Source: UBA4416 sp964543545 (GTDB lineage Bacteria > Bacteroidota > Bacteroidia > B-17B0 > Aurantibacillaceae). From it: a stretch of 64,000 nt of DNA. The position numbers were made by a program, and so were the translations under genes. The stretch lies in the NCBI GenBank assembly GCA_964543545.1, contig CAZIYT010000004.1:62001-126000 (forward strand), given 5' to 3'. Shown in pieces: positions 7,192-16,272 of the stretch. How positions within the stretch are numbered: the first letter of the stretch is position 1; the number at the start of each line of letters is the position of its first letter. The notes under the pieces are model-generated. The model was given only the letters and a program-made list of their open reading frames with translations. It was not told the DNA's origin and made no database searches.

Positions 7192-8280
7192 TTACCAGGC
7201 GTACACAGAAAGATAGTCGTATGGACTATATATCTGTGAGGTAGTACGCGTTTTGTGTGATGGGCAATGTAAGTTCATGCCCTGGTACCATTTATACGTT
7301 TTAGAGTTATAGAAAAGAACAAAGGCGAGCTTTTCTAACCGAAAGGCATTGTCTGAACCGTTGACACCGCTGGTGGTGCGCATGTCATCATTACAATTGC
7401 CGTTATTATATAGCGCATCCGAGGTGATCGTGTTGCTCATTTTGCAACCGCTCCATAGCAAAGCACCGCTTTTATACCTCCTGAAATTCTGGGTGATTGC
7501 ATTGACGTAAGAAGAGGCGATGCCACTATAGGATTTGAACCTGAAATTCTTTCCGTTGCGGGTATAGTCTTTCGTTTTATTGCTGTTTTTAAAAGTCTTG
7601 CAGTAAAGGCTTTTTCCATATATGGCCACGTTAGGCTTCGAGTTTCCGGAACTGAGGTCTTTGCGAAGGTTCAATATGGTCTGGTAATCACTGTCAGTTA
7701 CTTCATAAACACTTTCGGAAGCAGGGTCGAACTTAAAGATGGATGTTCCGATCTTTACTTCCTGGTACGGATTTAAAACACATTGAAAAGCGAATGGGTA
7801 CGGATAAGTAATCAATGGGTCATCCTGATCAGCACCGCCGTTTTTCATCCAGTCTTTCTGCAAAGGTGCAAATACTGAGATCAGTGAATTGAAGTTCATG
7901 GACTTTCCGAATTTTTCATACACCTTGTACACGTTCAGCTCAGTATTTAAGCGGAGGTCAAGCTTTTCTAATGTATCAGGATGTATGCTGTCAAGAGCAG
8001 TCTTCGTCAATCCCAGCGTGTTTTCGATATAATCCTTCACATAGGTTTCATTTTCGGAATCAAGCAGGTCTACCGTTTGAGCGAGATCTTCCGCTGAATT
8101 GAATTGCATGATGTCATAGAAAAGAGAAACTCCGCTGTTTCTGGCCTGTAGAGCCGTGTTGTTTTTTTCTTCTGCTGCCACCGGAGCGGCAACGTTGTTC
8201 TTGTTTTTGTTGCAGTTTTGAAAAACGGTTGCCGTCATGATCAGGCATAACGTTAATAAAGGCAAAGCGATTTTTTTCAT
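7192..8280 (-). CDS. secreted protein of unknown function, probable lipoprotein
   Basis: The start is placed at the ATG at 8280 (MKKIALPLLTLCLIM), which gives a clear signal sequence; an upstream in-frame ATG at 8313 would add 11 polar residues. Cys follows the hydrophobic core in VFQNCNKNKN, but the residues before it are not a classical lipobox. The mature part of about 340 residues has an acidic helical N-terminal half (SAEDLAQTVDLLDSEN) and a C-terminal half rich in Tyr, Ser and Asn. I recognise no domain. It converges on the response regulator gene. Confidence 0.65.
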   Translation of the reverse strand: MKKIALPLLTLCLIMTATVFQNCNKNKNNVAAPVAAEEKNNTALQARNSGVSLFYDIMQFNSAEDLAQTVDLLDSENETYVKDYIENTLGLTKTALDSIHPDTLEKLDLRLNTELNVYKVYEKFGKSMNFNSLISVFAPLQKDWMKNGGADQDDPLITYPYPFAFQCVLNPYQEVKIGTSIFKFDPASESVYEVTDSDYQTILNLRKDLSSGNSKPNVAIYGKSLYCKTFKNSNKTKDYTRNGKNFRFKSYSGIASSYVNAITQNFRRYKSGALLWSGCKMSNTITSDALYNNGNCNDDMRTTSGVNGSDNAFRLEKLAFVLFYNSKTYKWYQGMNLHCPSHKTRTTSQIYSPYDYLSVYAW

Positions 8281-8521
8281 AATGGATAGATTTAAAGGGT
8301 TAGGTTCATTCATTTGCTTATAGTTCGGGTCGGCTACATTCCATGTTCGGGTATGGATGAGGCTAAATTAAGTCGGTTCGGTTCGGAAAAGAATAAGCAT
8401 GTAACCAACGGAGTAACCTTTGTAACGAGCGTACGCTTATGCACTATTTCTGCAGAGTCATGGGATTAGAAGAAGATCACATAAATTAACCGTATTTCTG
8501 TTAAAACCGTCCATTTATTCG
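8281..8521. other. divergent intergenic region, 7192 and 8522 genes
   Basis: No gene is visible in these 241 bases. GTAAC occurs three times at 8401, 8413 and 8422, and TTAA(A)ACCGT-like sequence occurs twice just before the 8522 start. These may be regulator sites, but spacing is irregular and nothing supports a specific regulator. Confidence 0.4.
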
Positions 8522-9637
8522 ATGGATGCCCTTGTTGTGGGTACTGCCTTTTTTTATCTTTATAAAAAGTTATTGTTGAAAAATAAGCTGATACTTTTAA
8601 ATTGGTTCGGTATTATAATAGTATCTTTTGGATGTTATAAACTCATGCAGCTATTTATTTCCATATCGTTTGCCCTCAACCTGTTTGTAGCGCCACCAGA
8701 CAGCAGCCTGCTGGTGCCCTCTTCGGAGTACAGCCTCAGGAATGAAGTGATCATTGTGCCTAATAAATTAACCACTGCCAACTCCGATTTTATCTACAAT
8801 GCGCAGATGTACCAGCTGGGTTGTGACACCCTTTCCAACGTGGTATTCTGGCGTAACATCATGCGCCTCGATAAAGACAGCGCTTTGCTGAACCTGCCGG
8901 AGAACAGGAGGGTATTGCATAAGGTTTGCCTGCGTACCTGGGACTCGCTCAGCGTTGAGCAAAAAAATGCCTTTAAGGACAGCCTTCGCAAAGTAAACTG
9001 CCTGTCGGACTCCGCGCGGATCCTGCTTACCAATGGCAAGAGCTTTTTCTATGATTTCGACAAGGCTTCCGCTAATTTTCATAAAGGCATCAACGACTTT
9101 ATTGATAATGGGGTCGATCCCTGGTATGCACAATCTATTCTGCTCATCGAAAGCCCTAATAAACTGCAGAAGTCAAATGCCGGAGCTTACGGCTCTTTCC
9201 AGTTGATGAAAGACGTGGCCCGCCTCTTCGGCCTCAAAGTCAATAAAACCATTGACGAGCGTGCCGATTTCGACCGTTCGGCTTATGCTGCCTCCAGTCT
9301 TATCAAAAAAATCTGTATTCCTAAAACCCGCCAGATCCTCGATTCACTGGGGATTAAGGATTATAAGGAAACCGATCTTTGGTTCAGGTTATTGGTAATG
9401 CACTCCTACCATGCCGGTGCCGGCAATGTCAAGAAAGCCCTGTATACCTTTATGCCAACGGAAGGCAATATGAACCTGATCTATACCTTGTGGAGGGCAG
9501 AAACCAAGCACTTCCGCTCGGCCTCTCAGAATTATTCCCAGCTCGTACTTGCCGCCATGCTCGAAGTGCATGAGCGCTACAGCCTTGCTCCTTCGCAGGC
9601 CAATGCCGGGAACCTGGTAAAACAACCGGGAAAATAA
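8522..9637 (+). CDS. lytic transglycosylase-like protein (SLT domain)
   Basis: The 371-residue protein has a hydrophobic N-terminal segment (about 22-55) that may anchor it or act as a signal, then a region of about 140 residues without a recognised fold. A lysozyme-like SLT domain follows at about 195-340: VDPWYAQSILLIESP contains the expected catalytic Glu (E210), then AGAYGSFQLMKDVA and MHSYHAGAGNVKKAL, the usual later motifs. Enzymes of this class cleave peptidoglycan glycan strands to 1,6-anhydro products in the periplasm. ATG at 8522. It converges on the 9654 gene. Confidence 0.8.
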   Translation: MDALVVGTAFFYLYKKLLLKNKLILLNWFGIIIVSFGCYKLMQLFISISFALNLFVAPPDSSLLVPSSEYSLRNEVIIVPNKLTTANSDFIYNAQMYQLGCDTLSNVVFWRNIMRLDKDSALLNLPENRRVLHKVCLRTWDSLSVEQKNAFKDSLRKVNCLSDSARILLTNGKSFFYDFDKASANFHKGINDFIDNGVDPWYAQSILLIESPNKLQKSNAGAYGSFQLMKDVARLFGLKVNKTIDERADFDRSAYAASSLIKKICIPKTRQILDSLGIKDYKETDLWFRLLVMHSYHAGAGNVKKALYTFMPTEGNMNLIYTLWRAETKHFRSASQNYSQLVLAAMLEVHERYSLAPSQANAGNLVKQPGK

Positions 9638-9653
9638 AACGGGATATTTTAGT

Positions 9654-10025
9654 CTAATTATTCGGCGCGCCGGCATTCAGCCAGCAGGTAATCTTATCGA
9701 TATCTGCCTGGGCAAGCCGGCCTGTAGCAGGCATGAAGCCCGGAACACCATCAATCACACGGGCTTTAAATGCGCCGCTTTGTACTTTCAGGGAAATATC
9801 AGGAAAGCTTGTAAAATCTCCAGGACCGGTTCCCCTTGGTTCGTGGCAACCCGAAGTCGCGCAATTGGCATCAATAATAGGCTTGATGCTTGTGCTGAAT
9901 TTTACGCTATCGCAGATATTGACGGTTTTAGGAAGCAGGGCCGGATCAGGCCCGACATCTTTTGTGCAGGAGCTGGCAACAAAAAGTGATCCTAAACCCA
10001 AAGCAAACAATAATCGTGTTTTCAT
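9654..10025 (-). CDS. small lipoprotein with cytochrome c-like heme motif
   Basis: This is a 123-residue lipoprotein (signal to FVASSC, Cys 20). A cytochrome c-like domain follows with CATSGCH (C55, C60, H61), a C-x4-C-H motif one or two residues longer than the usual CxxCH. GFMPATG (M98) provides a possible second axial ligand. The sequence around it (SIKPIIDANCATSGCHEP ... ADIDKITCWLNAGAP) is typical of small secreted heme domains in Bacteroidota and Planctomycetes. Whether heme attaches to C-x4-CH is not certain. It is probably periplasmic electron transfer or a structural remnant. Confidence 0.75.
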   Translation of the reverse strand: MKTRLLFALGLGSLFVASSCTKDVGPDPALLPKTVNICDSVKFSTSIKPIIDANCATSGCHEPRGTGPGDFTSFPDISLKVQSGAFKARVIDGVPGFMPATGRLAQADIDKITCWLNAGAPNN

Positions 10026-10211
10026 AAAATAAGCGCAAAAATATATAGCTAATATACATGAAAATAATCAGATAATTAAAATCGCTTTAATTATTTGAGG
10101 CGCCGGCATTTCAAATCATTGAATCGTGCCTGGGCATTGTCAGGCCTGCCGAATGGCGCTTGTTGTGAACACAGGGGATGTCATGCTTCGGTCGCTTCAT
10201 GTGATGCTGCT
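10026..10211. other. intergenic spacer, nothing recognised
   Basis: These 186 bases separate two minus-strand genes. GCGCCGGCATTTCA and nearby GC-rich patches form weak hairpins only; no terminator with a T-run and no repeat copy was found. Confidence 0.4.
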
Positions 10212-11054
10212 TTAGTTGATGATTAGCCGGCGGCTGATCGTTTGGCCGTTTACGGTTAAGTGCAGTAAATACAGTCCACTTTGCACCGACGAAGGGATCA
10301 GTAATTTTTGCGCATGATCTCCTGCTGTTTGTTTTTCAGAATACAAATCCGCAAGGTGCTGCCCGTTAAGCCCACTCAGGCTGAACTCTACCAGGGCATC
10401 CTGATTGAGCTGGTATGAAAGAGTCACACTCTCCCTCGTCGGGTTAGGGTAGAGGCTTACCGTAGATGCCAGGTTGTATTCTTTAATACCTACAGAAGAA
10501 GGAGGAGAAGAGATCGGAAGAGAGGCTGTATACACGTAGTCGGAGCTGTTTTGGTTATTACCGTTAGCAGCCAGGCCGGCGGCATAGATGGTGGCAGAGC
10601 CGGCAGTAGCAGGCGCTACCCACTGGAAGGAAAAGGTTTTGGAATCGGTGCCTGCGCCGCCATTGAGCTGGTGCACGATGTTGCGGCGTGAGCCCGAATT
10701 CAGTAATTTGGTTTGAGAGGCATTGAGCACGGAAATAGTCCCTGCATTGGCATTCGTAGAGGTCAGGATCTCGGTGCCAAAGCCGAATAAGGTAACGCCC
10801 GTTTTAGAAACTTTGACGTCTACCGTATACGTTGCGCCCGGTGTGTAGCCGCTGGAAGTGATAGATGGCGTGGTGCTGATAGAGATAGAGCCACCGCCCG
10901 AATTCAGGGCAAAGCTATTGTGGCAGGCCGTACAGTTTTGCTCACCGGGGGAATTGGTATAGCCGGCAATGCCGTTATTTTGTAATACCCTTGCGGAAGT
11001 AAGAGAAATAATGAGGATCGAGCCTGCAATGGATATGCGTAATGCTTTTGTCAT
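10212..11054 (-). CDS. Reeler/anchor-type secreted protein with CxxCH motif and T9SS tail
   Basis: The start is placed at the ATG at 11054 (MTKALRISIAGSILIIS), which yields a signal peptide; the frame is open further upstream but the extra 61 residues look non-coding. Near the mature N-terminus is GEQNCTACHNSF (C41, C44, H45), a possible heme site. A beta-sandwich follows with GYTPGATYTVDVKV and TFSFQWVAPATAGSATIYAAGLAAN, as in Reeler-like choice-of-anchor domains, and from about residue 210 a T9SS type A sorting domain (VSLYPNPTRESVTLSY ... GLYLLHLTVNGQTISRRLI). Predicted exported and surface-attached or released. Confidence 0.8.
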   Translation of the reverse strand: MTKALRISIAGSILIISLTSARVLQNNGIAGYTNSPGEQNCTACHNSFALNSGGGSISISTTPSITSSGYTPGATYTVDVKVSKTGVTLFGFGTEILTSTNANAGTISVLNASQTKLLNSGSRRNIVHQLNGGAGTDSKTFSFQWVAPATAGSATIYAAGLAANGNNQNSSDYVYTASLPISSPPSSVGIKEYNLASTVSLYPNPTRESVTLSYQLNQDALVEFSLSGLNGQHLADLYSEKQTAGDHAQKLLIPSSVQSGLYLLHLTVNGQTISRRLIIN

Positions 11055-11249
11055 AGGAAAATGGAAAAACGGATTTTTCGGTAATATTATTAAAAGAAAG
11101 GGATTCGTAAAACCCTGAGCCGTGAATCGTCCTGTTATACCCCTAAATAGTCCTTTTCTGTCGAAATGTGCCCGGTTGAAAACTGTTTTTTTTCGGGAGA
11201 TTATTGTTTTTTGTAATTTCCTGTTACATTTAGCCAAACGAAAACTTCT

Positions 11250-11927
11250 ATGAGGATCTTAATTATTGAAGATGAAAAATCTCTGCGTGAAGATGTAGTG
11301 GATTATTTATCAGAAAACGGCTACAAATGTGATTTTGCCACAACCGTAAAAAGCAGCATGCAAAAACTGAGCGACACGGTGTACAGCTGTGCGCTCATTG
11401 ATGTAGGATTGCCTGATGGCTCAGGTATAGAGATCGTAGAATACATTAAAAAGCAATTCCCGGAAATGGGTGTCATCATCGTGACAGCCAAGAATGCCCT
11501 GGAAGATAAGATCACCGGGCTCAAGATCGGGGCCGATGATTACCTCACCAAGCCCTTTCATTTGTCGGAGTTAAGCGCCAGGATCTATTCGGTGTTGCGG
11601 AGAAGAAACTTCGGCGGCAAAAATTCCCTGGTGTTCGATGGCTTGGAAATAGACACTACCGAGAAAAAAGTACTGGCCAACCAGCAACAGCTTCAGCTTA
11701 CCAAAAAAGAATACGACATCCTCGTGTACCTGGCCAGCAACCCCACGCACTTAATTACGAAGGAAGCGCTGGCAGATGCCATCTGGGGCGATAAGGCCGA
11801 AATGGCGACCTCCTTTGATTTTGTATACAGCCAGATCAAGAACCTGAAGAAAAAGCTGAACGAAGCCGGATTAAAAGATTACATTAAGGTTGTATACGGC
11901 ATGGGCTATAAGTTCAAAGATGCCTGA
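11250..11927 (+). CDS. OmpR-family response regulator
   Basis: The 225-residue regulator has a receiver domain with MRILIIEDE, D51 in LIDVGLPDG, the T in IVTAKNAL and K in DDYLTKPFH. Its winged helix ends IKNLKKKLNEAGLKDYIKVVYGMGYKF, the QseB/RprY-like type. It stands 24 bases before its kinase. Sequence details differ from the other two regulators here, so it is a separate system. An imperfect promoter (TTG at 11204, TACATTTA at 11225) precedes it. Confidence 0.93.
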   Translation: MRILIIEDEKSLREDVVDYLSENGYKCDFATTVKSSMQKLSDTVYSCALIDVGLPDGSGIEIVEYIKKQFPEMGVIIVTAKNALEDKITGLKIGADDYLTKPFHLSELSARIYSVLRRRNFGGKNSLVFDGLEIDTTEKKVLANQQQLQLTKKEYDILVYLASNPTHLITKEALADAIWGDKAEMATSFDFVYSQIKNLKKKLNEAGLKDYIKVVYGMGYKFKDA

Positions 11928-11951
11928 GGCGCTTCTCATTGGTAACAAGGG

Positions 11952-13232
11952 ATGAAACTACTTACCAAAACAAATATCTATACTTCTATTGCCACGGCCC
12001 TGCTGTTTGCCCTGGGTGTATTCGTTGTGTACCAGGTCATCAAGCTCAAGCTCGACCGCGATGTGGACGAGCAGCTCCTGTCAACGAAAAACAGGATCAT
12101 CAAAGGCCTGAAAGAAGGCATTCCTCCTAAAGAATTTTTATCGAACATCGGGCAGCAAATCTATGTGAAGGAGATCTACAGGCAAACGATCTTCGACAAC
12201 CGCTTTGTAGAGTATGTAGAGAAAAAGGTAGATTATAAAACAGGCAAGAAGGATGATAATGACATCATCACTCAAAGAGAGCTTCTTTTCCAGGTGAAGG
12301 CACGCGATAAGCTCTATGAGGTCACGATATGCATCTCCCTGCTCGAAGGACAGAAAATGGGCGAATACATTATCGGGGTTGTGTTGATCTTCCTGATCGT
12401 TTCCATCATTTTCCTCTTCCTGCTCAACCGCTATATCTCGGCCTTTATCTGGTCGCCCTTTTACGATACCCTGTCCAATATCAAAACCTGGAACATTAAG
12501 AAAAATGCCAACCTCGAATTTAAGTCGACCGACATTGATGAGTTCCATTTGCTGAACGACACCGTCAAAGACCTGACCCAGCAGATCCAGCTCGATTACT
12601 ACAACCTGAAGGAATTTACCGAGAATGTGTCGCACGAAGCGCAAACGCCTTTGTCCATCATCAGCACCAAGCTCGAGCTGCTCCTGCAACAAAGCAACTA
12701 CAGCGAAAAGCAGCACGAGCACCTCTTGCAGGCATACAGGGCAACCCAGAGGATGTATAAGCTCAACGAGGCGCTGATTCTTCTGACGCGTATCGAGAAC
12801 AAGCAGTTTGTCGACAAGTGCATCATCGACCTGACGCTGGCTATCGAGGAAAAGCTGGATGTGCTGTCGGACTTTATCGAAGCGAAGAATATCGTCATCC
12901 AAAAAGAGTATAACAAGATCATTCAGAAGGAAGTGAACCCGGTATTGCTGACCATCCTGCTGAACAACCTGTTCATTAATGCCATTAAGTATAATTTTGA
13001 AGACAAGGGAACGATCCGGATCATGGTAGACGAAAACTCATTGACGATTGAGAACTCCAGTCCTTTGGAAAAGATCGACAAGCAGTTTATGTTTGAGCGC
13101 TTCAAGAAAAATTCTACCTCAGGCTCACTCGGTGTCGGCCTTTCCCTTATTAAAAAAGTCATTGATTTCTTCAACTGGCAGATCACCTATTCCTACAAGG
13201 ACAACCTCCATAAATTTAAAATTTATATGTAG
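11952..13232 (+). CDS. membrane sensor histidine kinase
   Basis: The 426-residue kinase has a membrane helix at about 9-30, a periplasmic domain of about 105 residues, a second helix at about 138-160, and a linker. Its HisKA domain has NVSHEAQTPLSI (H228) and its HATPase domain has NNLFINAIKYNF and VGLSLIKKV. The G1 DxGxG box is not obvious: INSLTIENSSPLEK stands near where it should be, as in shortened RprX-like kinases, so ATP binding should be treated with care. It is the partner of the regulator at 11250. Confidence 0.88.
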   Translation: MKLLTKTNIYTSIATALLFALGVFVVYQVIKLKLDRDVDEQLLSTKNRIIKGLKEGIPPKEFLSNIGQQIYVKEIYRQTIFDNRFVEYVEKKVDYKTGKKDDNDIITQRELLFQVKARDKLYEVTICISLLEGQKMGEYIIGVVLIFLIVSIIFLFLLNRYISAFIWSPFYDTLSNIKTWNIKKNANLEFKSTDIDEFHLLNDTVKDLTQQIQLDYYNLKEFTENVSHEAQTPLSIISTKLELLLQQSNYSEKQHEHLLQAYRATQRMYKLNEALILLTRIENKQFVDKCIIDLTLAIEEKLDVLSDFIEAKNIVIQKEYNKIIQKEVNPVLLTILLNNLFINAIKYNFEDKGTIRIMVDENSLTIENSSPLEKIDKQFMFERFKKNSTSGSLGVGLSLIKKVIDFFNWQITYSYKDNLHKFKIYM

Positions 13233-13255
13233 CTTTAGTGCCCTAAAGCAATGTT

Positions 13256-13696
13256 ATGAGCGCGTCTATCTGGCACAGCAAGCCAACTGTATCATCCCTG
13301 AACGATCTTGGAAAAAATAACCTGGGAGAAAACCTGGGAATCGAATTTGCCGAAATAGGTGATGACTTCCTCGTGGCTACCATGCCGGTGGATCACCGCA
13401 CCAGGCAACCTTTTGGCCTTTTGCATGGCGGCGCCAATGTGGCACTTGCCGAAACACTGGGCAGTGTGGCTTCGCTGCTGGTGGTAAACCAGGAGCTGTT
13501 TATTGGAGTAGGCGTGGAGATCAATGCCAACCACATCAAGGCTGTGCTGTCAGGAAACGTAAGAGGCGTGTGTACACCTTTGAATATTTCAGGCAAAAAT
13601 CATGTGTGGGACATCAAAATATACAACGATGCCAACGAGCTGACCTGTGTGTCGCGCTTCACCTGTACCATTGTACCTAAGAGCAGGTTTGTGTGA
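13256..13696 (+). CDS. menI: hotdog-fold acyl-CoA thioesterase, MenI/YdiI type
   Basis: The 146-residue protein follows E. coli YdiI (MenI) closely through its core: ATMPVDHRTRQPFGLLHGGA, VALAETLGSVAS, and VEINANHIKA ... VRGVCTPL. H57 and the catalytic Glu E66 are in place. MenI hydrolyses 1,4-dihydroxy-2-naphthoyl-CoA in menaquinone synthesis; menaquinone is the usual quinone of this phylum. No other men gene lies in the window, so substrate is inferred from likeness alone; another PaaI-type thioesterase is possible. Confidence 0.75.
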   Translation: MSASIWHSKPTVSSLNDLGKNNLGENLGIEFAEIGDDFLVATMPVDHRTRQPFGLLHGGANVALAETLGSVASLLVVNQELFIGVGVEINANHIKAVLSGNVRGVCTPLNISGKNHVWDIKIYNDANELTCVSRFTCTIVPKSRFV

Positions 13697-14008
13697 GTAG
13701 CCAGAACCTGATACAGCATTATTTTTATGGGTTTAATGTTTTAACTAACTTCTGTTTGCCTGAGGTAAACTCTCTTTTGTCTATTCTTTTTTGGAGTTCA
13801 TCAAAAAAGTAATCAGGTGAAAATTACATCTTCCGGCTATTTGTCATTCCTACAGCCCGTTCATCTAAAAAGCCCTTTATATATCGGTTTTTTCTGTTAG
13901 TTTAGTGCCCGCTTTAAAATCAAAGCCCGATGAATTATTCCATCGTTTTTACGTGTATGTAAATTAATGATGACTAAATCGTTAGGCTATTAAAAAAACC
14001 AAATAGAA
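13697..14008. other. intergenic region before the S46 peptidase gene, no gene seen
   Basis: The 312 bases are AT-rich and carry no open frame, repeat or RNA gene that I can support. A clear TAnnTTTG promoter next to the peptidase start was not found. Confidence 0.5.
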
Positions 14009-16180
14009 ATGCAAATGAAAAAAATTATCCTTTTTGTCATTACACTGACGTTCTTGTGTAAACCGATTGCCAAAGCCGACGAAGGCATGTGGCTGCCTAT
14101 GCTGTTGGGAGAACAGGTATATGCCGATATGGTTAAGAAAGGCCTCAAAGTGAGCAAAGAACAACTGTATAGCATGAACCAGGCCTGCATCAAAGATGCG
14201 ATCATTATTTTCGGCGGTGGCTGCACCGGCGAGATCGTGAGCAAGGAAGGCCTTATCTTCACCAACCACCACTGTGGTTACAATGCCATTGCAGCGGCCA
14301 GCACCGTGGAGCACAATTACCTGAAAGATGGCTTCTGGGCCAGGACCAAGCAGGAAGAGATTTATGCGAAAGGGGTTCACGCCCAATTCCTGATTAAGAT
14401 CGTGGATGTGACCGATAAAGTAAATGCCCGCCTTAAGGATATCCCGAATGCAGAGCTTACTCAGAAATTACCGGGCATCCTCACAGAGATCGCCGGCAAG
14501 GAAACAGAAGGCAGTGGCTACGAAGGCCGCATCGCTTCTATGTTTAAAGCCAACCAGTTTTTACTGTTTGTTTACGAGCGTTATAAAGACGTTCGCCTGG
14601 TAGGAACTCCGCCGGAGAGCATTGGTAAATTCGGTGGCGATACCGATAACTGGGAGTGGCCACGCCATACCGGTGACTTTTCGATCTTCCGCGTGTATAC
14701 CAACAAAGAAGGAAAAGCCGCAGAGTATGCCGCTGATAACGTGCCTTTGAAATCCAAATACTCCCTGCCTGTTTCTATTAAAGGCGTCAGGGATGGCGAT
14801 TTTACCATGATCTGGGGTTACCCGGGTGGAACCAACCGTTACGAAACATCTTACGGTGTGAAACTGAAAACGGATATTGAAAACCCGTCCCTGGTAAGCC
14901 TGCGCGACGTGCGTTTGAAATACATGCTCGAAGAAATGAAAAAAAGCCCGGCAGTGAAAATTCAACTCGCAGGCTACTATGCCGGTGTGGCCAACTACTG
15001 GAAATTCTTCGACGGCGAATCCAAGCAATTACTGAAATTCAAAACCTACGAAGAAAAACAAGCCAATGAGGCAGCGTTCCTGGCCTGGGGAAAAGGCAAG
15101 CCTGAGTACGAAAACCTGTTCAACGACTACCAGAAAATTTATGATGCCTGGAGGCCTTATGCCAAGCAGCGTGTATACATGACGGAAGGCATCTTCGGCT
15201 CTCCGCTGATCGCTTACGCTTCTTCCCTGCAAAAGCTGGACGCTGCTTTAACGAAAAAAGACGGAACGAAAGAAGATGTGAAGAAAGCGGCTGACGCTGC
15301 CAAGACAGCACGCGAAGCCTTTATAGCCTCTGAGAACATGGCTTCCGATAAAAATATCCTGGCCTTCGTCACACAGGCTTTTTATACGGATATCGATCCG
15401 GCACAACACCCTGCCGGTTTCTATAATACCATCAACAGTACATACGGTGACCTGAAAAACAAAGCAAGCTATGAGAAATTTGCTGCTGATGTGTTTGCCA
15501 ATACCATGCTTCTGAACGATGATAAATGGAATGCGTTTATCGCAAACCCTGATACGGGCGCTTTACACAAAGATCCGGCCTTTGCCATGGCGAACGCCTT
15601 TAATACTAATTTCAATACGAAATACGCGAAGCTGTTTGCTGATTTCAATTCACAGAACTTCGTGTTAGGCAAAACCTACCTGAAAGGGATCCTGGAAATG
15701 AACAAGACCAAAAAACTGTACCCGGATGCCAACTTTACCATGCGTGTGAGCTACGGCGCGGTTAAGTCTTACTCTCCGAAAGATGCCGTGAAATACAATT
15801 ACATCTGTACACTGAATGGCGTTCTTGAAAAATACAAGCCGGGTGACTATGAGTTCGACGTGCCGACTAAGCTCATCGATCTTGCGAAAGCCAAAGATTA
15901 CGGGCAGTACATGGACCCGGTTGCCAAAGACGTGGTGGTATCTTTCATCAGCTCCAACGACATCACCGGCGGTAACTCCGGTTCTCCGGTGCTCAATGCC
16001 AAAGGTGAGCTCATCGGCCTGGCCTTCGATGGCAATTACGAAGCGCTGAGCCATAAGATTGCTTTCGACAAGGAGCTGAACCGCACCATCAACCTCGATG
16101 TACGTTACCTGTTATGGGTGGTTGAAAAACTCGGCGGAGCTACCAACATCATCAATGAGTTGGACATCCGTAAGATGTAA
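14009..16180 (+). CDS. S46 family dipeptidyl-peptidase, DPP7-like
   Basis: The protein has 723 residues with a signal peptide (MKKIILFVITLTFLCKPIAKA; the ATG at 14015 is an equally good start). The serine protease triad is visible: H88 in TNHHCGYNAI, D223 in RHTGDFSIFR, S657 in GGNSGSPV. Between the protease halves lies the helical domain typical of S46. Eighteen residues after the catalytic Ser stands Gly 675 (LAFDGN). In characterised S46 enzymes this place is Gly in DPP7 (hydrophobic P1) and Arg in DPP11 (acidic P1), so DPP7-type specificity is inferred. These enzymes release dipeptides in the periplasm. Confidence 0.93.
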   Translation: MQMKKIILFVITLTFLCKPIAKADEGMWLPMLLGEQVYADMVKKGLKVSKEQLYSMNQACIKDAIIIFGGGCTGEIVSKEGLIFTNHHCGYNAIAAASTVEHNYLKDGFWARTKQEEIYAKGVHAQFLIKIVDVTDKVNARLKDIPNAELTQKLPGILTEIAGKETEGSGYEGRIASMFKANQFLLFVYERYKDVRLVGTPPESIGKFGGDTDNWEWPRHTGDFSIFRVYTNKEGKAAEYAADNVPLKSKYSLPVSIKGVRDGDFTMIWGYPGGTNRYETSYGVKLKTDIENPSLVSLRDVRLKYMLEEMKKSPAVKIQLAGYYAGVANYWKFFDGESKQLLKFKTYEEKQANEAAFLAWGKGKPEYENLFNDYQKIYDAWRPYAKQRVYMTEGIFGSPLIAYASSLQKLDAALTKKDGTKEDVKKAADAAKTAREAFIASENMASDKNILAFVTQAFYTDIDPAQHPAGFYNTINSTYGDLKNKASYEKFAADVFANTMLLNDDKWNAFIANPDTGALHKDPAFAMANAFNTNFNTKYAKLFADFNSQNFVLGKTYLKGILEMNKTKKLYPDANFTMRVSYGAVKSYSPKDAVKYNYICTLNGVLEKYKPGDYEFDVPTKLIDLAKAKDYGQYMDPVAKDVVVSFISSNDITGGNSGSPVLNAKGELIGLAFDGNYEALSHKIAFDKELNRTINLDVRYLLWVVEKLGGATNIINELDIRKM

Positions 16181-16202
16181 GCTTCCCTTTAAAAAAAAAC
16201 AG

Positions 16203-16232
16203 AAAGCACAACCATAACGGTTGTGCTTTTTT
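16203..16232 (+). terminator. terminator of the S46 peptidase gene
   Basis: AAAGCACAACC / GGTTGTGCTTTTTT forms a perfect stem with a five-base loop, 22 bases past the stop. Confidence 0.92.
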
Positions 16233-16234
16233 CA

Positions 16235-16265
16235 TTGGTATTATTTCTCTTAAATCGTATCTTTG
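16235..16265 (+). promoter_or_regulatory. promoter of the 16273 membrane-protein gene
   Basis: TTG at 16235-16237, 20 bases, then TATCTTTG at 16258-16265 fits the Bacteroidota consensus well. The ATGs at 16267 and 16273 follow after one and seven bases, so the transcript would be leaderless or nearly so. Confidence 0.65.
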
Positions 16266-16272
16266 AATGACC

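Noticed and set aside
12138..12902. 254-residue antisense frame over the histidine kinase
   Set aside because: The sense frame carries an intact HisKA domain; the antisense frame shows no known features.
11952..13232. Degenerate kinase call for the 11952 protein
   Set aside because: The G1 box is weak, but the H-box and G2 region are present; I keep it as a kinase with a note and do not call it a pseudokinase.
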